Part shown: one piece after another, positions 46,268 through 57,453 of the stretch
Position numbering within the stretch: position 1 is the first letter of the stretch
Layout of the letters: the number at the start of each line of letters is the position of its first letter
Assembly: GCA_001724245.1 (NCBI GenBank)
Contig: MEDX01000011.1
Coordinates: forward strand, 1 to 64,000
Length of the DNA stretch: 64,000 nt
Direction: 5' to 3'
From: Fonticula-like sp. SCN 57-25
Lineage: Eukaryota > Nucleariida > Rotosphaerida
Made by a program: the position numbers and the translations under genes
Notes under the pieces: generated by a model
Database searches by the model: none
What the model saw: only the letters and a program-made list of their open reading frames with translations
What the model was told of the DNA's origin: nothing

Positions 46268-47204
46268 TCAGAACAAAAAGGTCGCGGACTCTACCCTGCC
46301 GACGCCCTGCATCTCGATCCTGCCGTCAAACACGCGAATGAGGGCGTACGACGTGCCGTCCTGCGGGGCCTCCAGCACCGCCGGCATAGTAAAGTGGTGC
46401 ACAACGCCCCCGGCGCCCTCTTTCCGCTCCCTGGCGTGGTACCCGCCGACGTGGTGGTGCCCAGCGAGGACCATGATGGGGCTCGCGTGACGATCAATGA
46501 CGGCATTGACGGCCTCGTGGTTGTAGAGGAGGAGCGCCGGCGTCGACGCCTCAATGTCCAGCGGGATGTGCGTACAAATGATGGCACGCTGACCTGCTTC
46601 GTCGGCCTCGGTCAGCTGCATGAGTGGTTAGTACAGGGATGCCACAGGTGCAATGGCGCACCTCGGCATCGAGCCATTGGAGCTGGCGATCCCCGACGCC
46701 CCCGTTGTACGCCTTTGCGTAGCTCAGCTCCGCGTTCTCCTCAAGGAAACGCTGCGCAATAAAGTGCTCCTCGCAGTCAGCGCCGCGGCCGACTTGCACC
46801 TCCACGCTGTCCAGCACGATGATGCGGCACCTGCCGCTGACAAAGGAGTAGTAGGGACGGTCCTCGGCGAGGCCGAGAAGGCGGCAAAGATCGGGTCGAG
46901 GGACCTCCAGGCAATGGTTACCAAGCACGTGGCGCACTGGCTGCACATTCAGCTCACTGAACGCGGCCAGCACGCGGTGAAGGTCCGCCATCGTCGCGTC
47001 TTCGTCCGGCATGCCGTCAATGATGTCGCCCAGATGCACCACGAACGATACCTCGGGGCCCTTGTTGATCAAGTCAACCGCGCGCTTGAGCTTGTCCACC
47101 GCATCGGCGTAGTGCCTCTCGCGGTTTTCACATACACGCGGAGGCTTATTGGCGTACTGGACGTCGGCGAGAACCGCAAAGACGGCCCAAGGCTCGGCGG
47201 CCAT
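46268..47204 (-). CDS. ADPRM-like metallophosphoesterase
   Basis: Calcineurin-like fold enzyme resembling the Mn-dependent ADP-ribose/CDP-alcohol diphosphatase family. Two exons: 47204-46662 and 46615-46268. Metal ligands are present in the order expected: DVQYA, HLGDIIDG, LGNHCLE, CTHIPLD and AGHHHVGGYH. The segment YYSFVSGRCRIIVLDS is typical of the family. About 297 residues. Tail-to-tail with ELL (89 bp). The exact substrate cannot be told from sequence. Confidence 0.88.
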
Positions 47205-47457
47205 TTTACTTGAGGGTCAGATGTTTACAACTTTTGCCTAGGATGGCTAGAGTGGCTGAATTGACTCGTGCGAATATGACAGTAGCCAAAGCATAACAGA
47301 AACGCAACAAGAAGAAAATTAGAACCAACGAGTGCAACTACTTTGGTCAGTACACTAAACATACTTGAAAAGACAATGCTATATTATACAAAAAGTGTCA
47401 AGGATGTACGCGTCAGGCCGCTCGATGCCGCACGATGCCGCACGACCAACAGCGGGC

Positions 47458-48406
47458 CTACCCCGAGTCTGTTGAAAAGTTGTCGTAGCTCTCGAGATCC
47501 GCGAGCTGCTCCTTGTTGATCCAGCCCTGCACGGCGGCCTTGCGGAAGGCGCACCTGGCATGGTGGTTGAGCACCCTGAGGAACGGGATCTTGTCATCGG
47601 GCAGGATGAGCGGCCTGTTTTGCAACTCGCTCCACTTTAGCGGGTCATTCTTTACGACGCGCTTGTTGAGCAGCGCCGGGTTGAGGACCTGCAGCAGCAG
47701 CCTTCTCGACTTGTCGTTCTCGAACGGGTTGTAAAAGAAGCAAATTTCCTTCTGGTCAAACGCCTCCTCAATGTTCTTGTCGAGCAGGAGGCCGTTGCGC
47801 GGGTTGCTCTCGGCGTCGCGCGGGAGACCAAGCGCAATCCACTTGTTGGACCGCCGCTTGAGGCGGCTCGGCATCAGATGCGCGGCCACAACTTCGCCCG
47901 TGTTGCGGCCGAGAATCATGCAGTCCACCTTCTTGCCAATGTTGTAGGGCTGGTAGTACGCGATCACCGCACGCCGGAACTGGTGCTGGTCGGTCGAGTT
48001 GTAACTCGACGCGGCGTCGCTCACGCTCAGCTCCCAAAAGTCCGGCGGCTCGCTGATATCCGGGAACAGGAGCGAGCTCTCAACAGGGACCGGCGGGCGC
48101 CGCCGCCGCACCGTCACATATATCGTCAACCGCTTCGCGCCGGCGGGGACGGGTGGAAGCGGCTCACCAAGGTCAACGCCAATGATCGGCTTTCCATCGT
48201 ACGTGATCTACAACGGGCACCAGTGAGAATCCCTGGTGTTGCCTCACAACCCCGCGTACAGTGACATCCTCGTAGTTGATCGCGTCGCTAAGACGACCCA
48301 CGTTGAACGTGTCAGTAATGCGGTCGCGCACTTGGTACCACGCAGAGTCCTCGTCGTCAAACTCGTAGCCGCCCGTGGCGTCGCCCGTCCAGAACACGCG
48401 CACCAT
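47458..48406 (-). CDS. HNH-nuclease domain protein, possible Crinkler-like architecture
   Basis: Two exons: 48406-48260 and 48207-47458, about 299 residues. The first 90 residues (VRVFWTGDATGGYEFDDEDS, then ITYDGKPIIGVDLGEP) look like a small beta-rich module, possibly ubiquitin-like. The C-terminal part has an HNH_2-type core: CMILGRN, AAHLMPSRL (His), NPRNGLLLDKNIEEAFD (Asn and Asp), then FFYNPFEND. This HNH type is expanded in fungi and oomycetes and sits in some Crinkler-type proteins, but the standard CRN motif is not seen. The position, between housekeeping genes and with one intron of the local type, suggests a settled gene. Target unknown. Confidence 0.65.
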
Positions 48407-48551
48407 GTGTTTGGTCTGCTGCCGCACAACCGGGTGCGACCTGTCAGCGTCAACCAGTCTGGGATGAGTGTTTGGGGTGGAATCCGGGCTTGATTCGTGC
48501 TCGTTAACACTCTTTTTCCCTGATCAAGCGTCCCAGGGCGAGGAAGGAAAG

Positions 48552-51500
48552 ATGGTGCGCGAGCGCGGCGGATGAGGGCGGGAAGTGACATGAAGGGCCG
48601 GGAGAGGGCGCAGCGCGTGCCACTGATAACCGCATTATGTTGATTTGCTGCTTGATTGCTAACACTTTTGACGCGCTTCTTTTTTCTTCCCCGTATCTTT
48701 TGTGTTGGTGCACAGCCGCTTCGGTTGGAAATCAAGGTGCGACGCCCGCTTGCGCGCGCCCTACAGCGAGTTAACCTTGCTTTCTTTTCTTTTAATGTTG
48801 CAGCGGAAGATTTCGGCCCGCTCGGACCGTGTCAAGGCGGTTGACTTTCACCCGACCGAGCCGTGGATCCTCGCGGCGCTCTACAATGGCAATGTTCACG
48901 TGTGGAACTATGAGAACAAGAACATGGTCAAGTCTTTTGAGGTGTCGGAGCTGCCCGGTGCGTCACTGTTAATACACTAGTTGTGTTGCTTATGTGCTTT
49001 TCAGTGCGCGCCGGCAAGTTTATCCCCCGCAAGAACTGGATTGTAACTGGCGCGGACGACATGTTTGTGCGCGTGTTCAACTACAACACGCACGAAAAGG
49101 TATCTGCGTTCGAGGCGCACGCCGACTACATCCGCAGCATCTCTGTTCACCCGACTCAGCCTTTCTTCATCACCTGCGCCGATGACATGCTCATCAAGCT
49201 GTGGGATTGGGACAAGGGGTTCAAGAACGTGCAGGTGTTTGAGGGCCACAGCCACTACGTAATGCAGGTGCTGTTCAACCCCAAGGACTCGAACACCTTT
49301 GCCAGCGCGTCGCTCGATCGCACCGTCAAGGTGTGGAGCCTCGGCTCGCCCGTGCCCAACCTCACCCTCGAGGGCCACGAGAAGGGCGTCAACTGCCTCG
49401 ACTACTTCCCCGGCGGCGAGAAGCCGTACCTCGTGTCCGGCGCCGACGACCAGTGCGCCGCTTTTTCCCGGCTTTTTGCTATCTCTTGCTAACGCACGGC
49501 CGCCAGCACGGTCAAGGTCTGGGACTACCAGCAGAAGACGTGCGTGCAGACGCTCGAGGGCCACACGCAGAACGTCTCTGTCGTCGGCTTCCACCCCGAG
49601 CTGCCCCTCATCATCAGTGGCTCCGAGGACGGTACGTTAACCCTGCTCGCTGTGAGCCCCGCGCTCATTGCCTTTTTTGCAGGAACGATCCGCCTGTGGC
49701 ACTCGAACACGTACCGCCTGGAGAACACGCTCAACTATGGCATGGAGCGCGTCTGGGCGCTGAGCGTCATGCGCGGGTCGAACGACGTCGGTCTCGGTTT
49801 CGACGAGGGCTGCGTCGTCATCAAGCTCGGCCGCGAAGAGCCGGCGGTCAGCATGGACTCGAGCGGCAAGATCGTGTGGGCGCGCCACAATGAGATTCAG
49901 ACGGTGAACCTCAAGAGCGGTATCAACGAGGATGCCGTTGACGGCGAGCGCCTCAACCTCCCCGTCAAGGACCTCGGGAGCTGCGAGGTGTACCCGCAGA
50001 CGCTGCAGCACAACCCGAACGGCCGCTTTGTCGTCGTTTGCGGCGACGGCGAGTACATTATTTACACGGCGCTCGCGTGGCGCAACAAGAGCTTTGGACA
50101 GGCGCTCGATGTCGTCTGGTCGGCCGATTCGAACGAGTATGCCGTCCGCGAGACGTCGATCAAGGTGAAGCTTTTCAAGAACTTTAAGGAGAGGCATTCC
50201 ATGAAAATGGCCTTTGCTGCCGACGGTATTTTCGGCGGCGCTCTTTTGGCGCTCAAGGGCAGCAACTTTGTCTGCTTTTACGACTGGGAGACGTGCGCGC
50301 TGATTCGCCGTATCGATGTCTTGCCAAAGAATGTCTACTGGTCGGCGGAGGGCGACATGCTTGTGATCGCCTGCGAGTCGTCTTTCTTTGTTCTTCGCTA
50401 CAACCGTGATGCTGTCGCGGAAAAGATCAACTCGGCGGGCCCCGAGGGCGTCGAGGAGGCCTTTGAGGTGCTGTCCGAGATTAACGAGACGGTGCAGACG
50501 GGCTGCTGGGAGGGCGACTGCTTCATCTACACGAGCACGGCCAACAGGCTAGACTACTACGTTGGCGGCCAGACCACGACGGTCGCTCACTTTGACAAGC
50601 CCCTGTACCTCCTCGGCTACATCTCGGCCAACAACCGCGTCTACCTCGTGGACAAGGACCAAAACATCACGAGCTACGGCCTTTCGCTGCTCGTGCTCGA
50701 GTACCAGACTGCGATCCTGCGCGACGAGGACGAGGTCGCCGCGTCCATTCTCCCGCGCCTCCCCGACGACCAGCGCAACAAGATCGCGCGCTTCCTCGAG
50801 TCCCGCGGCAAGGTCGACCTGGCGCTCGAGGTGTCCACGGACGCCAGCTACCGCTTTGACCTGGCGGTGCAGCTCAAGCGCCTCGAGACGGCGTTTGCGA
50901 TCGCGTCCGATGTTGACTCGCCGCAAAAGTGGCGCCAGCTGGCGGACCTGTCGCTGACGGACCCGTCCAAGGTTTCCATCGCCGAGGACTGCCTGCGCAA
51001 GGCCAAGGACATGAGCGGGCTCCTCCTCCTCTACCTCGCGCAGGGCAACGCCGACGGGCTCTCCTACGTGGCCAAGGAGGCCGAGGCCTCGGGCCAGCAC
51101 AACGTCGCGTTTGTCTCGCTCTTCCTCCACGGCCAGCTCGAAAAGTGCATTGACCTGCTCGTCAAGGCCGACCGCGTCCCCGAGGCCGCCTTCCTCGCGC
51201 GCACTTTCCTCCCCAGCCAGGTGCCGCCGCTCGTCAAGCTCTGGCGCGAGTCGCTCGCAAAGACGCACAAAAAGTTTTCGGACGCGCTCGCCGACCCGTC
51301 GTCGCACCCGGACTTGTTCCCCGACTATGCGCTGGTACGCTGCGCCGTACACTGATGCGGCTGTGAATGCTGACCTTGTGTTGCAGGGGCTCGAGGCCGA
51401 ACAGATCTTCCGCGAGGAGCGCGACGACCCGCTTTCGTCGATCACTTACGTGGACAATCGCCAGTCGCTTCATCGTGACATGCTCGACGGTGCGCTTTTT

Positions 51501-51810
51501 TTTTGCTCGTGGACGGCTGCTGACGCCAGATACAGAGGCCCGGAACCCGATTCCGGCCGAGGACGAGGAGGCCGGGCAGACCCCGACCGCGCCGGCCAGC
51601 CCCGTAAAGGCGCCGTTGAGCCCCGCCAAGGCGCCGGGTAGCCCCGCGAGGGTCGCGTCAGAGGACAGCGTGCCCAGCCCGGCTCGCACTCCGGTGCAGG
51701 CGACGCCAGCGGCCGAGCCTGAACTCGACCTTGATGAGGAGCTCGAGCTGGCCGACGAGGGCGCCGACGGCGTTGCTGACGACGCCGAGTTTGACGAGCT
51801 ACTTGGTTAG
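48552..51810 (+). CDS. COPB2: Coatomer subunit beta'
   Basis: WD40 subunit of the COPI coat for Golgi-to-ER traffic. Eight exons: 48552-48554 (the ATG alone), 48716-48736, 48804-48957, 49005-49452, 49507-49631, 49683-51334, 51387-51489 and 51529-51810. Joining the ATG to exon 2 gives [19 protein letters not shown], which agrees with the family N-terminus. WD repeats follow ([65 protein letters not shown]). The alpha-solenoid includes [20 protein letters not shown]. The C-terminus has Ala/Pro/Ser linkers and an acidic end (EFDELLG). Intron 1 is about 161 nt, long for this genome. Confidence 0.95.
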
Positions 51811-52003
51811 GCGCCTGCCGTGCTCGCCCCCTTGCCATAGGACCGAGCACATTTGCTTGTATTTCTCTCTTTTATACTACGACACCTTTCTTGCATCGCG
51901 CAATACAATCGAAACGAATGAACCAAAATAATCGCGATCGATGGTCGATCCGGATTGATCTGTCAACATTCAGCATTCCGTGACACGATTGGGTGCGGCA
52001 AGG

Positions 52004-53010
52004 ATGGGCAAGATCGAGCGGATTATTGAGGAGGCGGAGGCGATAAATGCCAAAAAGCTCAACCTGGGAGACATGGGTCTCAAGGAAGCGCCCGCCGACT
52101 TGAAAAGGCTGGAAAAGCTCGAGTTGCTGACGCTTTCCAACAACAAGATCAAGTCGCTCCCGGCGACGTTCTTCACTGGACTGCCGCGCTTGGAGAGTCT
52201 CAACCTGTTCAACAACGGTCTGAAAGAAATCCCCGCAAACATCAATACGCTCTCCCATTTGCGCACATTACTCGCTTCGTACGTTTTTTTGGCCTTGAGT
52301 TGTGCCATTTCTTACGCGGTCCCACAGTGTAAACAGCATCAAGGCGATCCCCCGCGGGTTTGGTAGCTGCCCCTCGCTCACATTTGTCGATTTGAGCTTT
52401 AACCAGATTGACGTGATCCCCGCCAACATTGGCTTTTTGAGTGCGCTCTTCTTTTAGCGGAATGTACTTAAGCTGACACGCGTATCCAGCGACGCTGCGC
52501 GTCCTGCATCTCGCCGATAACAAGCTGACTGTTTTGCCGCCAGAGATCGGCAAGCTCACTCAGCTTGAGACTGTACGTAGTGTGTACATGCCGCCTCCGT
52601 ACGCTGACGTATTTCTGTAGCTTGTCCTGCGCGACAACAGCATCACGGCCATCCCCGCCGAGATCGGCAGCTGCTCGCGGCTCAAGGTGCTCTTCCTTCA
52701 AAACAACCTGATCGAGGCTTTCCCGCGGGAAATCTGTGCGTCTCCCGCTTCAGTCCTTTTCTTTTTTCTAATGGGCATCGCTAGGCGGCCTCGACCTCCT
52801 CGGGCCAAAGTCGGCGTTCAAGATCAGCAGCAACCCGATCATGCCCGATCTCTTGAAGCACTTTCAGGTCAGCGTCGCCGACGCCTTTGAGTACATGCGC
52901 TCGGACCAGTACGACACCGACCTGCTGTCGCACAGGTACGACTGAATGGCCACTTTTTCTTATCTTGTTACTAACGCGTGTTCGGCGATCATAGGATGAA
53001 GGCCAAGTAG
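52004..53010 (+). CDS. RSU1: Ras suppressor protein 1 (leucine-rich repeats)
   Basis: LRR protein that in animals binds PINCH in the integrin-linked ILK-PINCH-parvin complex. Six exons: 52004-52278, 52328-52440, 52490-52572, 52621-52735, 52785-52935 and 52995-53010 (16 nt). Seven or more LRRs are seen (KLELLTLSNNKIKSLP, RLESLNLFNNGLKEIP, SIKAIPRGFGSCPSLTFVDL, LVLRDNSITAIPAEIG). The C-terminal cap LDLLGPKSAFKISSNPIM and FEYMRSDQYDTDLL is specific for RSU1. The last microexon supplies MKAK and the stop. The animal protein has a longer basic tail. Confidence 0.88.
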
Positions 53011-53475
53011 TGGACTCTTTTCTTATGTAAATTATTATGATTTTCAAGTATTCATTACAATGGCATACAAGCAAACAAACGCGTATAATTACAAATCAAA
53101 AAGTATCTCACACAAAATGGAGCGAAACCAGCTCCTGGTGGGGCACGAGTGGGCAGCAGATGCTTGCCTGTCGCTGAACGACGATAGCGGGTAAGCATAT
53201 GCTTTCGTATTCCAATCCCACGCTAGTGCGTACTGAAATAGGCTTCAGTGGTGAACCACTGCGAGGCGTCGGAATGACGCAAGCCTGTGCTTGGTAGTAT
53301 ACCTTATGTCTGGTCGCACCAATGGAGAGGGGGGGCGGGAACCTAGCCATGCATCGCACACAGATAACCGTACCCAGAGACGCAGCCACAAATGCTGACA
53401 GAAACCGGGAATGAGCTACGCCGACACAAACGAGCTAAAGTCAAAACTAATAAATTCTCACGCTATATCTCTCTA
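53011..53475. other. Tail-to-tail spacer
   Basis: 465 bp between RSU1 and the next gene (opposite strand). I see no gene. The reverse strand has an open frame at 53108-53389 without an ATG start or good splice sites. Confidence 0.5.
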
Positions 53476-53871
53476 TCAGTGAGCGGGGACGACGCGGTTC
53501 CCGTTGAGGTCCGTGAGACGGAGGAGGACGGAGTTGCGGCCCTTGGGGCGCGACCCGTGAAGGCGACGGCGAACAGAGCGACGACGAGCAAACCTAGACT
53601 TGAAGGAAGACCTACGATCTGTGGGCAAGAGGCTAGAATGCTGGTCCACATCAAAGTATTCAATGAGTGAGCTGTACCCGCTAGAGTGCGACGCGGGTGC
53701 CGAGATTCCTTCGTGCTCAGGGAACACTGGGGGGTCACAAGCGTCAGCATTCTGTACATCCTCACAACAACAACTACTCTCATCCTCACAAACCACGCAT
53801 GACTTACCCAGAAAAGTCTCGTGGGACTCAATCCCAAACATGTTCATCATGTCCTGCAGCGACGGCGACAT
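53476..53871 (-). CDS. Hypothetical small protein, possible retained intron
   Basis: I do not recognise this protein. As one exon it has 131 residues: MSPSLQDMMNMFGIESHETF, a Cys-rich part (CVVCEDESSCCCED), a Ser-rich middle and a basic C-terminus (KSRFARRRSVRRRLHG). A canonical intron, 53807-53727 (81 nt, GTAAGT donor, CTGAC branch point, CCCCAG acceptor), could be removed without a frame change. That would delete the Cys-rich part and leave 104 residues. The donor differs from the GTRCG used elsewhere. The long flanking spacers and unusual splice signal reduce confidence that it is expressed. Confidence 0.4.
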   Translation of the reverse strand: MSPSLQDMMNMFGIESHETFLGKSCVVCEDESSCCCEDVQNADACDPPVFPEHEGISAPASHSSGYSSLIEYFDVDQHSSLLPTDRRSSFKSRFARRRSVRRRLHGSRPKGRNSVLLRLTDLNGNRVVPAH

Positions 53872-54180
53872 GATGGCGCGTAGATGGATGCGTACGAAGC
53901 GGCGATTCAGCGGCGGATGGCGCCGGGGATGGATGCTGTGTTGTTGGCGGGCACGGATGACGCACTCGAGCGTTGACCAAACTAGGTGGTGCCACTTTGA
54001 TCTACCCCGAGCGATTTCAGAGGGACAATTTTTAACAATTTTTATTCTACCCTCATAATCGCATGCGTTTACGCACTTGTCAACTTCAAATTTCGAAACT
54101 TCCGCTGCGCGGAGAGTTGTTCAGGAGTACTAAACATCCCACTCACCACCTCGGCCACCGCTGACGTGTCTTGGCGAGGC
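53872..54180. promoter_or_regulatory. Divergent promoter spacer
   Basis: 309 bp between the hypothetical gene and the M3 peptidase. No TATA, CCAAT or coding signal that I trust. Confidence 0.4.
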
Positions 54181-56634
54181 ATGTTTGTGACGTCTTTGGC
54201 AAAGCTGCGCTGGAACCAGTCGCCCACCGAGATCATTCGCGGTGCGAATGAAGCGGTCCAGCGCCTGCGGAGCGTCTACGACGCCGTCTCCAAGTCGGCT
54301 GCGAGCAACAATGTGAGCGTTGAGACGATCCTCACTCCCGTGATTGAGGCGGAGACCGAGTACGCATCGGTGCGTGCCATGTTTGAGTTTCCCCAGCATG
54401 TGTCGCCCGACAAGGCGGCGCGCGACGCCAGCCACGATGCGGCAAAGACGCTCAGCTCCTTTGACGTGGAGACGAGCATGCGCAAGGACCTCTTTGAGGC
54501 ATTCTCCAAGCTGGACGAGCAGATCACGTCGCGCGGGCCTACGCTCCCCAGCGAGCACGAACGGTTCGCGCGCCCTACCTTTCCTGTGCGTGTATGTTAA
54601 CCACTTGTTCCGAAAAGGTACCTGAAGCGCGCACTGCGCGATGCGCGTCGTGACGGCCTCCACCTCGACGAGAGCCTCCGCACGCAGGTGCAGGAGTGCA
54701 AGGACACGATCAGCAAGCTCGGCCTCGAGTTTTCCAAAAACCTCAACGAGGAGAACACGATGCTCGAGTTTAGCGAGAGCGAGCTGGAGGGCCTCCCCGC
54801 CGACCTGCTCGAGACGCTCGAGAAGACCAGCGACGGTCGCCGCCGCATCTCCCTTAAGGTGCGCGCCGACGCCCCCTGCCACCGCCCGCATGCTCACATT
54901 TGCGCCATAGTACCCGCACTATTTCCCGGCGATGAAGACTGTAGTTAAGCCCGAGACGCGCCGCGCCCTTGAAAAGGCGTTCAACTCGCGCTGCAAGGAG
55001 AGCAACGCGCCGCTCCTTAAGCAGCTGAGCAGCTGGCGCCACAAGTTTGCGCAGCTCGTCGGGTTCCCGAACTATGCGCAGTACATGTCAGAGATCCTCA
55101 TGTCAAAGTCGTCGCTCACGGTGAAGGAGGTGCGCGTGTGCATGCGATTATGCACAATGCTTACGCTTCCTCTGCATAGTTCCTGGCGTCGCTCTGCGTC
55201 CGTCTGGAGGGCCTCGCGAGCGAGGAGCGCCGCGCGCTGCTGCTGCTCAAGGAGAAGGAGTGCAAGGCGCGCGGCCTTCACTTTGACGGCCACATCTTTG
55301 CGTGGGACTTTCGCTACTACCTCGGCAAGTACGAGGCCGAGCACTTCAAGGTGGACCACCAGGCGCTCAAGCTCTACTTTCCCATGGAGACGGTGACCAA
55401 GGGCCTGCTGCACATCTACCAGCACCTGCTCCACCTGCGCTTTATCAAGGTCGAGGGCGCCGCGACCGACGCGTGGCACCCCGACGTTGAGCTCTACCGC
55501 GCCGAAGACGCCGACACGAACGCGCTCGTCGGCCACTTTTACCTCGACCTCTTCCCGCGCGAAGGAAAGTACGGCCACGCCGCCGTCTTTGGGCTCCAGC
55601 CGGGCTGCGACCTCCCCGACGGGACGCGCCAGACGGCTGTGGCCGCCATGGTGGCAAACTTTTCAAAGCCGACGCAGGGGAGACCGTCCCTGCTGCTCCA
55701 CGAAGAAGGTCCGCAGCGAGCGCTCTTGTTATAGTATGCTGACATTATCATTGCAGTTGAGACGTACTTTCACGAGTTTGGGTACATTGTTGGTCGTCGC
55801 TCTTTTCTGTGCGCTAACCACTGAAACAGCCATCTGATGCACCAGCTGTGCTCCGTGGCCAAGCTCGCGCGCTTCAGCGGCACGAGAGTTGAGGTTCGCA
55901 GCCGCACTTTTATCTCTTTTCTTTGCTAACATTTTGCGCAGCGCGACTTTGTCGAGAGTGCGCCGAGGCCTTTTCTGTTTCATGCTTGATACTAATTTGT
56001 TTGTGCAGTGCCGTCGCAGATGCTTGAGAACTGGTGCTGGGAGCCGTCTTCGCTGGCGCTGATGAGCGGCCACTACGAGACCGGCGCGCCTATCCCCGAG
56101 GAAATGCTGCAGAACCTTCTTGCGTCCCGCACTGCCATGGTGCGCTGCCGAGCGTTGCCTTTGTTTGCACTCACCTTTGGTCTGTTAGGCCGGCCTCTTG
56201 ACGCGCCGCCAGATCCACCTCGCCACGTTCGACCAGTTCATGCACACGCAGCCGAACAACGACCTCCCCGCCATCTACCGCGTGCTTTCCGAGCAGATTG
56301 CGGGCATCCCCGCCACCGAGGGTACCGACATGTCGGCCTCGTTCGGCCACCTCGCCGCCGGCTATGCCGCGCAGTACTATGGCTACCTGGTACGCTACTT
56401 CAACTCTCTTTGCTGTTTGCTTATCGGGTGCTGAAGTGGAGCGAGGTGTACTCGTGCGACGCCTTTGAGACGCGGTTCAAGAAGAACGTCATGGACGCCG
56501 ACGCCGGTATGGACTATCGCATGTGCATCCTCGCGCCGGGCGGGTCCAAGGACGGCATCGATATGCTGAAAGACTTTATCGGCCGCGCCCCCAGCCAGGA
56601 TGCGTTCCTGCGCAGCCGGGGCCTTCACGTGTAA
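54181..56634 (+). CDS. M3 metallopeptidase, thimet oligopeptidase/neurolysin type
   Basis: Zinc oligopeptidase that trims peptides below about 20 residues in the cytosol or mitochondria. Ten exons: 54181-54563, 54618-54858, 54911-55129, 55180-55708, 55757-55781, 55830-55893, 55942-55957, 56009-56139, 56189-56399 and 56437-56634. The HExxH motif is built from two exons: ETYFHEFG|HLMHQL. The second part of the zinc site, MLENWCWEP, supplies the third ligand Glu. Also KNLNEENTMLEFSE and the end FLRSRGLHV. Exon 1 ends with donor GTTCGC. No clear targeting peptide, so a cytosolic enzyme is likely. Length about 670 residues, normal. Confidence 0.93.
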
Positions 56635-56735
56635 TCCAAGCAAGCCATATTGTATCGAATTTATTGTATCACTGCTTCCAAATCAATATACGCATTCGTG
56701 TCTGCTGCATTTTACAAGGTAATGTACTTACCACG

Positions 56736-57248
56736 TCACGCCCCGTGAAGATGCTCGGGGTGTAAACAGTGAACCGCTGACACAGGCTTTAACCTTTCCC
56801 CAAGCTCCAACGAAGCGGTCCCTATGCACAGCGCGAAACGGTCCACTGGCCGATCCTTCCACGCCGGAAAGTAGGCCTCGAGGGTGCGGAGCGCCTCGGC
56901 CTCGTCATTGTCGAGGCGCGCAGATGTATGAAACTCGAAACGCCGCCCTGTCAATGACATGGCGCCCTCCAGCTGCGCCAACTCTATAAAATCGCCTTTT
57001 AGTGCCTCGGCGTCCCAGCCGGTGCCTTTCCCCGCCGACATCTCGGCGGCAAACACGCGCGGGAGACCCTGAGGGAAGCAGCAATCGTTGAAAAAATCGG
57101 GCGGCGCCTCCGTCTCTTCCCCCTTTAATAAAACCACTTGCTTTGTGCTCCTGTCCACCAGGTGCGCCAGAAAAGCCCACTTTGCCGCCTCCTCATCTCC
57201 CCTGTTGTCCAGCGCCACCACGGCGATCCACCGATCCCGCGTGTCCAT
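56736..57248 (-). CDS. Hypothetical 170-residue protein
   Basis: Single-exon gene with ATG at 57248. The sequence is alpha/beta in look: WIAVVALDNRGDEEAAKWAFLAH near the start, VVLLKGEE, FEFHTSARL and RFALCIGTASLELGERL near the end. No signal peptide, membrane helix or metal site. I cannot place it in a family. It lies 101 bp from the peptidase stop and starts 205 bp from the next divergent ATG, so it behaves like the other genes here. Confidence 0.5.
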   Translation of the reverse strand: MDTRDRWIAVVALDNRGDEEAAKWAFLAHLVDRSTKQVVLLKGEETEAPPDFFNDCCFPQGLPRVFAAEMSAGKGTGWDAEALKGDFIELAQLEGAMSLTGRRFEFHTSARLDNDEAEALRTLEAYFPAWKDRPVDRFALCIGTASLELGERLKPVSAVHCLHPEHLHGA

Positions 57249-57453
57249 TTGGCGGGAAAACACTGCTAACAAACCCCCCGTCGTAATGCTGACTGTCCTT
57301 TACCAATCATTACGCCAAGATTACGGTTGTCAGTTGGGAAAACCGCCTGCGGGTACGCTAGCGGCGGGCATCTTGAAGGGTCTTCCCATTTGCTGCCGCG
57401 TTCCTCGGTTGCCGCAGCCCCTGCTCTGCATACGCTGACGATCTAGAGGCACG

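Noticed and set aside
50549-51445. 298-codon minus-strand open frame
   Set aside because: Antisense to the COPB2 solenoid exon.
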